A stretch of 64,000 bases of DNA, taken from Streptomyces sp. ICC1 (GTDB taxonomy: Bacteria > Actinomycetota > Actinomycetes > Streptomycetales > Streptomycetaceae). The notes beneath the pieces were generated by a model. It ran no database searches. It saw only the letters and a program-made list of their open reading frames with translations, and had not been told where the DNA came from. Of the stretch, positions 7,930-15,724 are shown piece after piece (the first letter of the stretch is position 1; each line of letters opens with the position of its first letter). The DNA lies in assembly GCF_003287935.1 (NCBI RefSeq), contig NZ_CP030287.1:4244267-4308266 (forward strand). The letters are read 5' to 3'. Made by a program: the position numbers and the translations under genes.

Positions 7930-8696
7930 TTCAGGCCCTCCTGGGGGACGTGTCGGGGACGCGGCCGCACCGGCAGACCGCGCAGCCACAGACGGATGCC
8001 GTGGACGCGGATCGCCACGGAGACGGCGGCCGTGGACCAGGGATGGCGCAGCGCGGCGCGCAGCACCCCGCGGGCTCCGGCGGGGCGGCGCACGCCGCGC
8101 ACGGTCGCGGTCAGCCCGGTCCCGTCCGACGTGCCCGCCAGCCGGACGCTCAGGGCGAGGCGCTCGCCCGGTTCCGGCAGCCGCATCCGGTACTCGCCCT
8201 CCACGGCCAGGAAGGGCGAGACGTGGAACTCCTTGGGGGTACCGGCGCCGCCACCGGGCCCCGGGCCGTCCCGCGGGCCCCGCGCGCGGGCGGTCTCCGG
8301 GGAGAGCAGGTAGCAGTGGCGCTCGCCGTACGTGTTGTGCACCTCGGCGACCACGTGGCGCAGGGAGCCGTCCGGGCCGTGGCACCAGTACACGCTCAGC
8401 GGGTTGAAGACGTGGCCCAGCACGCGGGCGTGCGCCAGCATCACCACCCGCGAGCCGGGCGGCAGGCCCGCTCCGCGCGCCGCGAGGAAGGAGTCGAGCC
8501 CCGCCCTGATCGAGGGCGCGCCGCCCCCGAAGTGGTCCCGCGCGTCGAAACGGGCGAGCGGGCGCAACAGCCGGGGCAGCCGCGGCAGTCCGTCCAGATC
8601 CACCAGCCACACGTACGTGCGGTGGCGCAGCCGGTGGCGGCCGCGACCCGAGCGGACGTGCCGGATGTCGGCCTCGTAGAGGCAGGGCGCCGTCAC
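7926..8696 (-). CDS. DUF1365 family protein
   Basis: 256 residues from GTG 8696, sharing four bases with the stop of the FAD oxidoreductase. Family signatures are visible: APCLYEADIRHVRSGRGRHRLRHRTYVWLVDLD, GSRVVMLAHARVLGHVFNPLSVYWCHGPDG, VAEVHNTYGERHCYLL and KEFHVSPFLAVEGEYRMRL. The family has no established activity but is nearly always found between an FAD-dependent amine-oxidase-like protein and a CFA synthase, as here. It lacks a signal peptide and may scaffold or process acyl chains. An Asp/Gly/Pro-rich loop (ARGPRDGPGPGGGAG) interrupts the middle of the domain. Confidence 0.88.
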   Translation of the reverse strand: MTAPCLYEADIRHVRSGRGRHRLRHRTYVWLVDLDGLPRLPRLLRPLARFDARDHFGGGAPSIRAGLDSFLAARGAGLPPGSRVVMLAHARVLGHVFNPLSVYWCHGPDGSLRHVVAEVHNTYGERHCYLLSPETARARGPRDGPGPGGGAGTPKEFHVSPFLAVEGEYRMRLPEPGERLALSVRLAGTSDGTGLTATVRGVRRPAGARGVLRAALRHPWSTAAVSVAIRVHGIRLWLRGLPVRPRPRHVPQEGLK

Positions 8697-10072
8697 CACC
8701 CCACCCCCAGCGCGGCGGCCGCCTCCACGCCCGAGCGGCAGCCGTCCTCGTGGAAACCCCACCCGTGGTACGCGCCGGCGAAGGCCGTCACGGGCCCCGA
8801 CAGCGCCGGCAGCAGCCGCTGCGCCGCCACCGACTCCACGGTGTGGACGGGGTGTTCGTAGTCCATCTCGGCCAGCACCAGCCCCGGCCGCACCCGGTCG
8901 CCGGCGTTCAGCGAGACGACGTACCGCTCCGGCCCGTCCAGCCCCTGGAGCCGGTTCATGTCGTAGCTGACCCGGACGTGCGCGTCGTCCGGACGGCACC
9001 CCGACAGCCGGTAGTTCCAGCAGCCCCGCGCCCCCGGCGCACTCGGCAGCACCGAGGCGTCCGTGTGCAGGACGGTCCGGTTGCGGGAGTAGCCGAAGGC
9101 GCCCAGCACGGCCCGTTCCCGGTCCGTCGGATCGGCCAGCAGGCGCAGCGCCTGATCGGCGTGGACGGCGAGGACCACCGAGTCGTACAGGCCGGTCGCC
9201 CCGCCCGCGGTGGTCACGGCCACGCTGCCCGCGCCGCGCGCGATCCGGCGCACCGGCGCCGCCGCGTACACGGTGTCCAGCCGCTCGCGCACCCGCTCCA
9301 CGTAGCGCGCCGAGCCGCCCTCGACCGTACGCCAGCGCGGAGAGCCGCCCACCGACAGCAGTCCGTGGTGCTCCAGGAAGCGGAACAGGTACCGCGCGGG
9401 GTGCGCCAGCGCCGTGTCCGGCGGGCACGACCACACCGAGGCCACCAGCGGGATCGCGAAGTGCGCGGTGAAGTAGGGCCCGAAGCGGCCCCGCCGCAGG
9501 AACTCGGCCAGCGTCGGCTCGTACGGATCCCCGTGCGCGGAGCGCGCGGCGGCGGCCGGGTCCGCGGGGTCCGCGGGGTCCGCGGGGTCCGGGGGGTCCG
9601 CCGCCGCCGCGCGGTACGCCGGGTCCGCGCCGGCCAGCAGCCTCCGCGCCCGCCGGTGGAACACCGGGATCTGTGCCAGCATCCGCAGGTACGCCGGGTT
9701 CACGGCGGACCGGGGCCGGGCGAACAGCCCGCGCGGCCCGCGCGCCCCCGCGTACTGGAGCCCGCACCCCTCGCACAGCACGGACAGGCTCATCGTCGTC
9801 GGCCGGGTGGCCACCCCCAGCTCGTCGAAGAGCCGCAGCAGATGCGGGTAGGTCCGGTCGTTGTGGACGATGAACCCGGAATCCACCGCCCGCACCCGCC
9901 CGTCCGACCCCTTCAGCTCGTGGGTGTGGGCGTGCCCGCCCAGCCGGTCCTCCGCCTCGTACAGGGTCACCTCGTGCGAGCGCGCCAGCACGTACGCCGC
10001 CGTCAGCCCCGAAACGCCCCCGCCGATCACGGCCGTACGCGGCCGCGGCCGCGGCCGTCCTCGTCCGGTCAT
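8693..10072 (-). CDS. FAD-dependent amine-oxidase-like oxidoreductase (NAD(P)-binding)
   Basis: 459 residues. The N-terminal Rossmann motif is TAVIGGGVSGLTAAYVLARSHEVTLYEAEDRLGGHAHTH. Later family blocks are DSGFIVHNDRTYPHLLRLFDELGV, VWSCPPDTALAHPARYLFRFLEHHGLL, and a C-terminal FAD-contact region FAGAYHGWGFHEDGCRSGVEAA. ATG 10072 has GGAGG about 7 nt upstream. It is the first gene of the operon running left through DUF1365, the methyltransferase and DUF1295, joined by three 4-nt overlaps. It presumably oxidises or desaturates a lipid intermediate. Residues around 175-190 are a DPADPADPADP tandem repeat made of 9-nt units, a species-specific expansion in a surface loop. Confidence 0.88.
   Translation of the reverse strand: MTGRGRPRPRPRTAVIGGGVSGLTAAYVLARSHEVTLYEAEDRLGGHAHTHELKGSDGRVRAVDSGFIVHNDRTYPHLLRLFDELGVATRPTTMSLSVLCEGCGLQYAGARGPRGLFARPRSAVNPAYLRMLAQIPVFHRRARRLLAGADPAYRAAAADPPDPADPADPADPAAAARSAHGDPYEPTLAEFLRRGRFGPYFTAHFAIPLVASVWSCPPDTALAHPARYLFRFLEHHGLLSVGGSPRWRTVEGGSARYVERVRERLDTVYAAAPVRRIARGAGSVAVTTAGGATGLYDSVVLAVHADQALRLLADPTDRERAVLGAFGYSRNRTVLHTDASVLPSAPGARGCWNYRLSGCRPDDAHVRVSYDMNRLQGLDGPERYVVSLNAGDRVRPGLVLAEMDYEHPVHTVESVAAQRLLPALSGPVTAFAGAYHGWGFHEDGCRSGVEAAAALGVGW
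9555..9603. repeat. 9-nt tandem repeat within the FAD oxidoreductase gene
   Basis: Four to five copies of GTCCGCGGG encode the DPA repeat (DPPDPADPADPADPA). The reading frame is preserved because the unit is nine bases. Confidence 0.7.
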
Positions 10073-10226
10073 CGTGTTCCTCCCTCGCTCACTCCTCCTT
10101 CGGAGCCGAGGGGGGTCTTGGATGTGCCGAACGGCGGAATCCCGCATCCGGTGCGGCGCGCCCCGGGGAAGGGGAAGCGCGGGGGCACAATCGGCACGGG
10201 GCGGGCCACGAGGAGCGGAGAGAGCC
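10073..10226. promoter_or_regulatory. Divergent intergenic region between the FAD-oxidoreductase operon and the SDR gene
   Basis: These 154 nt separate two divergently transcribed units that belong to the same putative light-response island, so promoters for both should be here. A GGAGGAACACG ribosome site serves the left gene and GAGGAGCGGAGAG the right one. I see no confident -10/-35 pair or LitR site. Confidence 0.4.
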
Positions 10227-11720
10227 ATGACGGGCAAGAACTGCCTGGTCACCGGAGCCACCGGCTATATCGGCGGCCGACTGGTGCCGGAACTCCTCGA
10301 CGCCGGACACCGCGTCCGCTGCCTGGCCCGCGCTCCGGAGAAGCTGCGCGACCACCCCTGGGCCGGACGCGCCGAGGTGGTCCGTGGCGACGTCACCGAT
10401 CCGCGGTCCGTGGCCGCCGCGATGTCCGGCATCGACGTCGCCTACTACCTCGTGCACGCCCTGGGCGCCGGACCCGGCTTCGAGGAACGCGACCGGGACG
10501 CCGCCCGGACCTTCGCGGAGCAGGCCCGTGCCGCCGGGGTCCGCCGCATCGTCTACCTCGGCGGACTCACCCCCGCCGCCGTCCCCGGCCGCGCCCTCTC
10601 CCCGCACCTGCGCTCCCGCGCCGAAGTCGGCGAGATCTTCCTCGCCGGAGCCGTCCCGGCGACCGTCCTGCGCGCGGCCGTCGTGATCGGATCGGGCTCG
10701 GCCTCCTTCGAGATGCTCCGCTACCTGACCGAGCGGCTGCCCGTCATGGTCACCCCCAGCTGGGTCGGCACCCGCTGCCAGCCCATCGCCGTCCGCGACG
10801 TGCTGCGCTACCTCGTCGGCAGCGCGGGCATGGCGCCCGAGGTCGACCGGGCCTTCGACATCGGCGGGCCCGACGTGGTCACGTACGAGCAGATGATGCG
10901 CCGCTACGCCGCCGTCGCCGGGCTGCCCCCGCGCCTCATCCTGAGGGTGCCGATGCTGACCCCCCGCCTGTCCAGCCACTGGATCGGCCTCGTCACCCCC
11001 GTGCCGAGGGCGCTGGCCCGCCCGCTCGCCGAATCCCTGCGGCACGAGGTGGTCTGCGCCGAGCACGACATCGCCGCGCACGTCCCGGACCCGCCGGGCG
11101 CCCCCATCGGCCTCGACGAGGCGCTCGCGCTGGCACTCCAGCGGATCCGGGAGGCCAAGGTGACCACCCGCTGGTCCTCGGCCTCGGTGCCGGGAGCACC
11201 GAGCGACCCGCTGCCCACCGACCCCGACTGGGCGGGCGGCAGCCTCTACACCGACCGGCGGGAGCTCGCCGTCGACGCCCCGCCCGAAGCGCTGTGGCGG
11301 GTGGTGGAAGGCATCGGCGGGGAGAACGGCTGGTACTCCTTCCCCCTGGCCTGGGCCGTACGGGGCTGGCTGGACCGGCTCGTCGGCGGGGTCGGCATCC
11401 GCCGCGGGCGCCGCGACGCGGACCGGCTGCGCGTGGGGGACTCCCTCGACTTCTGGCGGGTCGAGGAGATCGTCCCGGGCCGGCTGCTGCGCCTGCGCGC
11501 GGAGATGCGGCTGCCCGGACTGGCCTGGCTCGAACTCCACGCGGACCCGCCGTCCCCGGCGGGCGCGGGCTCCCGCTACCGGCAGCGGGCGCTGTTCCAC
11601 CCGCGCGGCCTGCTGGGCCACCTGTACTGGTGGAGCGTGTCCCCGTTCCACGCCGTCGTCTTCGGCGGCATGGCCCGCAACATCGCCCGCGCGGCGGAGC
11701 GCCACGCGGACACCCCGTAG
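10227..11720 (+). CDS. SDR/NmrA-like NAD(P)-binding protein with C-terminal DUF2867
   Basis: 497 residues. Residues 1-300 are an atypical short-chain dehydrogenase: nucleotide motif CLVTGATGYIGGRLVPELLDAGHRVRCLAR, then DVAYYLVHALGAG and RIVYLGGLTP. The C-terminal third (SLYTDRRELAVDAPPEALWRVVEGIGGENGWYSFPLAWAVRGWLDRLVGGVGIRRGRRD...WRVEEIVPGRLLRLRAEMRLPGLAWLEL) is DUF2867, a START-like ligand pocket. Such fusions accompany phr and DUF1365 genes in photoinducible clusters. An NAD(P)-dependent role on a lipid or quinone is plausible; the substrate is unknown. ATG 10227 follows GGAG. It is transcribed divergently from the FAD-oxidoreductase operon and ahead of the photolyase gene. Confidence 0.87.
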   Translation: MTGKNCLVTGATGYIGGRLVPELLDAGHRVRCLARAPEKLRDHPWAGRAEVVRGDVTDPRSVAAAMSGIDVAYYLVHALGAGPGFEERDRDAARTFAEQARAAGVRRIVYLGGLTPAAVPGRALSPHLRSRAEVGEIFLAGAVPATVLRAAVVIGSGSASFEMLRYLTERLPVMVTPSWVGTRCQPIAVRDVLRYLVGSAGMAPEVDRAFDIGGPDVVTYEQMMRRYAAVAGLPPRLILRVPMLTPRLSSHWIGLVTPVPRALARPLAESLRHEVVCAEHDIAAHVPDPPGAPIGLDEALALALQRIREAKVTTRWSSASVPGAPSDPLPTDPDWAGGSLYTDRRELAVDAPPEALWRVVEGIGGENGWYSFPLAWAVRGWLDRLVGGVGIRRGRRDADRLRVGDSLDFWRVEEIVPGRLLRLRAEMRLPGLAWLELHADPPSPAGAGSRYRQRALFHPRGLLGHLYWWSVSPFHAVVFGGMARNIARAAERHADTP

Positions 11721-11732
11721 GAGCCGGCACCG

Positions 11733-11838
11733 CGCAAGGCGACACCGCGCAAGGCGACACCGCGCGAGGGCCGGCATCCGGACGAGACGGCCCGGACGAG
11801 ACGGCACCCGGACGAGACGGCCCGGATCGCATCCGGGC
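11733..11838. repeat. Tandem repeats and hairpin between the SDR and photolyase genes
   Basis: Three copies of an approximately 15-nt unit (CACCGCGCAAGGCGA) at 11730-11770 are followed by about three copies of CGGACGAGACGGC at 11787-11822. The array ends in a perfect 8-bp stem (GCCCGGAT / ATCCGGGC, 3-nt loop) at 11820-11838. No T tract follows. The hairpin may terminate the SDR transcript or be an operator in front of phr. Confidence 0.55.
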
Positions 11839-11900
11839 CGGGGGCCGCGGGCGAATCACTTGTGAAGAACCGTCCCCCACCCCTCTGCGGAGCGAGCCCC

Positions 11901-13262
11901 ATGAACGTCGCGGTGGTCCTCTACACGTCCGACTTGCGGCTGCACGACCATCCGCCGATGCGCGCCGCCCTGTCCTCCTGCGGCCGGGTGGTCCCGCTCT
12001 TCGTGCGCGACCCCGCGGTCGCGGCGCCGCCCAACCGGCTGGCCTTCCTCGCCGACTGCCTCGCCGACCTCGACGCGGGTCTGCGCGCCCGGGGCGGCCG
12101 CCTCGTCGTCCGCTCCGGCGACACCGTCGCCGCGACCGCCGCCCTCGTACGGCAGGCCGACGCCGACGAGGTGCACATGGCCGCCGGTGTCAGCACCTTC
12201 GCCCACGCCCGCGAGGAGAGGCTGCGGGCCGCCCTCGAAGCCGAAGGCCGGCGGCTCTACGTGCACGACGCCGTGATCACCGCCGTGGCCCCCGGAGCCG
12301 TCCTCCCGGCCGGCCGCTCCGACCACTTCGCCGTCTTCACCCCCTACCACCGCCGCTGGGAGCAGCAGCCGCTGCGCGCCGCCGCCCCGGCCCCGCGCGC
12401 GATCCGGGTACCGGCCGCCGTCTCCTCGGAGCCGCTGCCCGAGCGCGCCGCCGTCCCCGACACCTCCCCGGGCCTCGCCCCCGGCGGCGAGCACGAGGCG
12501 CGCCGGCTGCTGGCCGGCTGGCTGCGCTCCGGCATCTCCCGCTACGCCGAGACGCACGACGACCTCGCCGGGGACGCCACCTCCCGGCTCTCCCCGCACC
12601 TGCACTTCGGCACGCTGTCGGCCACCGAGGCCGTCCACCGGGCCCGCGCGGCCGGCGGGCCCGGCGCGGACGCCTTCGTACGCCAGTTGTGCTGGCGCGA
12701 CTTCCACCACCAGGTGCTCGCCGCCCGGCCCGGCGCGGCCGCCCGGGACTACCGTCCCCGCCACGACCGGTGGCGCACCGGACCCGCCGCCGACGAAGAG
12801 GTCCAGGCCTGGAAGGACGGCCGCACCGGCTACCCGGTGGTCGACGCGGCCATGCGCCAACTGGCCCACGAGGGCTGGATGCACAACCGGGGCCGGCTGC
12901 TCGCCGCGAGCTTCCTCGCCAAGACCCTGTACGTCGACTGGCGCGTCGGCGCCCGCCACTTCATGGACCTCCTCGTGGACGGGGACCTCGCCAACAACCA
13001 GCTCAACTGGCAATGGGTGGCGGGCACGGGCACCGACTCCCGCCCCAACCGGGTCCTCAACCCGGTCCGCCAGGGCCTGCGTTACGACCCCACCGGCGCC
13101 TACGTGCACCGCTGGGTCCCCGAGCTCGCCGGACTCCCCGCGCCGCGCGTGCACGAGCCCTGGCGGCTGGAGGGACTGGAGCGGGCCCGCTACGACTACC
13201 CCGACCCGGTGGTCGAACTCGCCGACGGCCTCGACCGCTTTCGCAGGGGCCGGTCGGGATGA
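11901..13262 (+). CDS. phr: Deoxyribodipyrimidine photolyase
   Basis: 453 residues. The N-terminal alpha/beta antenna domain opens VAVVLYTSDLRLHDHPPMRAAL. The C-terminal helical FAD domain carries the class-I CPD photolyase signatures GISRYAETHDDL, SRLSPHLHFGTLS, QLCWRDFHHQVL, GRTGYPVVDAAMRQLAHEGWMHNRGRLLAASFLAKTLYVDWRVGARHFMDLLVDGDLANNQLNWQWVAGTGTDSRPNRVLNPVRQ. The Trp residues of the electron-transfer chain appear to be present in that block. The enzyme repairs UV pyrimidine dimers with blue light. GGAG precedes ATG 11901. The stop TGA overlaps the ATG of the LitR-like gene, coupling repair to the B12 light sensor. Confidence 0.95.
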   Translation: MNVAVVLYTSDLRLHDHPPMRAALSSCGRVVPLFVRDPAVAAPPNRLAFLADCLADLDAGLRARGGRLVVRSGDTVAATAALVRQADADEVHMAAGVSTFAHAREERLRAALEAEGRRLYVHDAVITAVAPGAVLPAGRSDHFAVFTPYHRRWEQQPLRAAAPAPRAIRVPAAVSSEPLPERAAVPDTSPGLAPGGEHEARRLLAGWLRSGISRYAETHDDLAGDATSRLSPHLHFGTLSATEAVHRARAAGGPGADAFVRQLCWRDFHHQVLAARPGAAARDYRPRHDRWRTGPAADEEVQAWKDGRTGYPVVDAAMRQLAHEGWMHNRGRLLAASFLAKTLYVDWRVGARHFMDLLVDGDLANNQLNWQWVAGTGTDSRPNRVLNPVRQGLRYDPTGAYVHRWVPELAGLPAPRVHEPWRLEGLERARYDYPDPVVELADGLDRFRRGRSG

Positions 13263-14323
13263 CGGCCCCCGGCCCCGCCGCGCCGTACGGTGGACGGGTG
13301 GAGCCCGAACCCCCGCAGCCCCCGCCCGCCGCGCTCGCCACCGGAGCCGTCGCCCGGCACCTCGGGGTCTCCCCGACCACGCTGCGCTCGTGGGAGCGGC
13401 GCTACGCCCTCGGCCCGGCCCGCCGCGAAGACGGCCGGCACCGGCGCTGGACCCCCGGGGACGTCGCCCGCCTGGAGCTGATGTGCCGCCTCACCGCCCA
13501 GGGCGTGCCCCCGTCCGAAGCCGCCCGGGTCGCGCGGGGCACGCCGGCCGCCGCCCCCGCCGGGCCGTCGGGCGCCGCCACACCGGGCGGGCCCCGTGCG
13601 CTGCGCCTCGGGGACGTCCGCCCGGAGTGCCGGGGGCTCGCGCGGGCCGCCGTACGACTGGACGCGCCCGCCGTGGAGGACCTGCTGGCCGCGACCCTCG
13701 CGGAGCTGGGCCTGCTCACCGCCTGGGAGGAGGTCATCGCGCCGACCCTGCACGCGGTCGGCCGCAAGTGGGCCTCCGCCGGGGAGCGTTACGTCGAAGT
13801 GGAGCACCTGCTGTCCTGGCACGTCTCCTCCGCCCTGCGCCGGATCCGCCCCGCTCCGGAGCGCCTCCCGGCCCCGCCCGTGCTCCTGGCCTGCGCGCCG
13901 GGGGAGCAGCACAGCCTGCCGATGGAGGCGTTGACCGCGGCCCTCGGCGAACGGGCCCTGCCGGTCCGGATGTTCGGCCCGGCCCTGCCCTCGGACGCCC
14001 TGCACGAGGCCGTGCGGCGGACCGGCCCGCGGGCCGTCGTCCTGTGGGCGCAGTCCCGTACGACCGCGGACGCGTCCCTGGCCAGGTCGGTCGCGGGCAT
14101 CGAGTGGGGGCCGCGCGGCGCCCGGGGACACTCGGCGCTGCTGCTCGCCGGGCCGGGCTGGTCCGCCGGATCGGCGTCCGCGTCCGCGTCCGCCGCGCCG
14201 CTCCCGCGCACCGAGCGGCTGTTCGGGCTCCGCTCGGGGGTGGCCGTCATCGAAGCGGTTGCGGCGGGCCGGTTTCCATCGACTGCCGCAGGACGTGGAG
14301 CGCCCGCCGCATATGGCTCTTGA
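13259..14323 (+). CDS. litR: MerR-family regulator with B12-binding domain (LitR/CarH-like photosensor)
   Basis: 354 residues, ATG overlapping the photolyase stop (ATGA). Residues 25-95 are a MerR helix-turn-helix (LATGAVARHLGVSPTTLRSWERRYALGPARREDGRHRRWTPGDVARLELM). Residues 120-200 are a four-helix B12-cap domain with W171 and E182-H183 (KWASAGERYVEVEHLL). From about 205 a cobalamin-binding Rossmann domain carries GEQH, whose H218 should be the lower axial ligand. In CarH/LitR proteins, adenosylcobalamin-bound tetramers repress in the dark and light breaks the Co-C bond. The cap motif is W-x10-EH and lacks a His right after the Trp, unlike my memory of T. thermophilus CarH (W131-H132, E141-H142). 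Its last 77 nt overlap the convergent sigma factor gene. Confidence 0.87.
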   Translation: MTAPGPAAPYGGRVEPEPPQPPPAALATGAVARHLGVSPTTLRSWERRYALGPARREDGRHRRWTPGDVARLELMCRLTAQGVPPSEAARVARGTPAAAPAGPSGAATPGGPRALRLGDVRPECRGLARAAVRLDAPAVEDLLAATLAELGLLTAWEEVIAPTLHAVGRKWASAGERYVEVEHLLSWHVSSALRRIRPAPERLPAPPVLLACAPGEQHSLPMEALTAALGERALPVRMFGPALPSDALHEAVRRTGPRAVVLWAQSRTTADASLARSVAGIEWGPRGARGHSALLLAGPGWSAGSASASASAAPLPRTERLFGLRSGVAVIEAVAAGRFPSTAAGRGAPAAYGS

Positions 14324-14858
14324 CGGTGCCGGGCGGGAGCCCGGTGCGGTCCGCGATCTGCGACTGGGTCAGGTCCGCGTAGAAGGCGAGCCGCAGCACC
14401 CGCTGCTGCGCCGACGGCAGCCGGGCCAGCTCACCGAGCACCAGCACCCGCTCCACGGCCCGCTCCGGCCCCGGCTCCGCCTCGCACCGGGCCTGGGCGC
14501 AGACGCGCGCGGCGGCCTCGGCCGCCCGGGCCCGCCGGGTCCGCGCCTCCAGGGCGTCGGCCACCTTGTGCCGGGTGATGCCGGTCAGCCACGCCCCGAA
14601 GCCGCCCGGTCCGGGCCGGTAGCCGCGGCGGCCCCGCCAGGCGGCGAGGAAGACCTGCTGCGTCACGTCCTCGGCCTCCCGCTCGTCGCCGAGCGAGCGC
14701 CGGGCGAGCGCGTGCACCAGCGGCCGCCAGCGGCGGTAGACCGCGGCCACGCACTCCTCGTCGCCGGCCGCGAAACCCGCCGCGACGCGTGTGTCGGCCG
14801 GCGCGCCGGACCCCGGTTCGGTGGATGCGACGGGCCGCTCGTCGTCCTGGTCGTCCAT
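14247..14858 (-). CDS. ECF RNA polymerase sigma factor
   Basis: 203 residues from ATG 14858. Region 2 is CVAAVYRRWRPLVHALARRSLGDEREAEDVTQQVFLAAWRGRRGYRP. Region 4 is ELARLPSAQQRVLRLAFYADLTQSQIADRTGLPPGTVKSHMRRALHVLRQSM. The linker is Ala/Arg-rich. No C-terminal extension or anti-sigma gene is adjacent; the upstream same-strand gene is a DUF1275 protein. In S. coelicolor, carotenoid photoregulation uses a B12 MerR protein (LitR) with an ECF sigma (LitS), so a light-induced role is likely but inferred. A start at 14939 is possible, but a direct repeat lies in that stretch, favouring the shorter form. The 3' ends of this gene and litR overlap by 77 nt on opposite strands. Confidence 0.88.
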   Translation of the reverse strand: MDDQDDERPVASTEPGSGAPADTRVAAGFAAGDEECVAAVYRRWRPLVHALARRSLGDEREAEDVTQQVFLAAWRGRRGYRPGPGGFGAWLTGITRHKVADALEARTRRARAAEAAARVCAQARCEAEPGPERAVERVLVLGELARLPSAQQRVLRLAFYADLTQSQIADRTGLPPGTVKSHMRRALHVLRQSMETGPPQPLR

Positions 14859-14893
14859 GCCCCGAGCCTCGCGAGAGCGGACGCCCCGGCCAA

Positions 14894-14913
14894 CTTGCAT
14901 CGCTTGCGCATCG
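14894..14913 (-). promoter_or_regulatory. Direct repeat upstream of the ECF sigma gene
   Basis: CTTGCATCG immediately followed by CTTGCGCATCG, 36-55 nt upstream of the sigma ATG. It could be part of an autoregulated promoter or a regulator site. This is position and repetition only; I did not find it repeated elsewhere in the island. Confidence 0.3.
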
Positions 14914-14925
14914 ATTTCCCCGACG

Positions 14926-15654
14926 TCAGCCCGCCGCACCGCCCGAACCGGTGTGCAGCGTCGGTTGCGACAGGTGGACCAGCGCCACGGCCAGCACCAG
15001 CACGCCGGCGGGCAGCAGCAGCCACCCCACGGCCCACCCGGTCCGCACGAGCAGCGCCCCGGCCAGGCCGCCCGCGAACATCGACGCGACCGACAACACC
15101 GGGCGCCGCCAGGCCACCGTTCCGTATCCGAAGGCCCGGTCCCGGCCGATGGCCGAACCGCCGAGGAAGGCCGTCATGGAGCGGGTCACCAGGGTGGTCG
15201 GCACCCCGGGCAGGTTCACCCGCAGGCTCGTCACGTTCCGCATCCCCATCGCCAGTGACAGGAGCGCGGAGACGACCAGTTGGCGGCCCGTCGGAGCCCC
15301 GAAGCGCGGCGCCACCCCCCATCCGGCGGCCGCGGCCGACAGGAGCAGCACCGCCTCGGCCGACAGCCCGGTCACGAACCAGCGTCGGCCCCGGTCCTCC
15401 GTGAAGGCCTCCAGGCGGGCCCCGCACACCGCTCCGAGGGCGAACGCGGTCAGCGAGACGGCGGGTGCCAGCGCGGGCACCGGGCCCGCGTGGGCCACCC
15501 CGAAGGCCAGGAACAGCACGTTGCCCGTCTGCATCGCCGTGAAGACGGGCCCGAGCGCCAGCAGGCTGACCGCCTCGATCAGCCCGGTGACACCGGTCAG
15601 CACCAGGAACAGGACGGTCAGCGGCGGTCGCGGCGGACGGGCACCCAGGTTCAT
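14926..15654 (-). CDS. DUF1275 (YoaK-like) integral membrane protein
   Basis: 242 residues, about six or seven hydrophobic segments. The family opening is LTVLFLVLTGVTGLIEAVSLLALGPVFTAMQTGNVLFLAFGVA. The mid-block is SLAMGMRNVTSLRVNLPGVPTTLVTRSMTAFLGG, matching the YoaK pattern (GNxxFL...AMGxQN). Function in bacteria is undetermined; transport of a small solute is usually assumed. ATG 15654 (MNLGARPPRPP) is the natural start before the first span. It lies 67 nt upstream of the ECF sigma gene on the same strand, so it may share its transcript. Confidence 0.85.
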   Translation of the reverse strand: MNLGARPPRPPLTVLFLVLTGVTGLIEAVSLLALGPVFTAMQTGNVLFLAFGVAHAGPVPALAPAVSLTAFALGAVCGARLEAFTEDRGRRWFVTGLSAEAVLLLSAAAAGWGVAPRFGAPTGRQLVVSALLSLAMGMRNVTSLRVNLPGVPTTLVTRSMTAFLGGSAIGRDRAFGYGTVAWRRPVLSVASMFAGGLAGALLVRTGWAVGWLLLPAGVLVLAVALVHLSQPTLHTGSGGAAG

Positions 15655-15724
15655 GAGGCCAGACAGTGACAGGTCCGGCCCGCCCGCCCGGCGCCGACAT
15701 GCCGCAGGCACTAGGGTCCGCAGG

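Noticed and set aside
8750..14323. A 1857-codon open frame on the plus strand
   Set aside because: It is a high-GC shadow of several genes. Only the last 354 codons (from 13259) are a real protein, the LitR-like regulator; the rest is Arg/Gly/Pro-rich noise opposite known genes.
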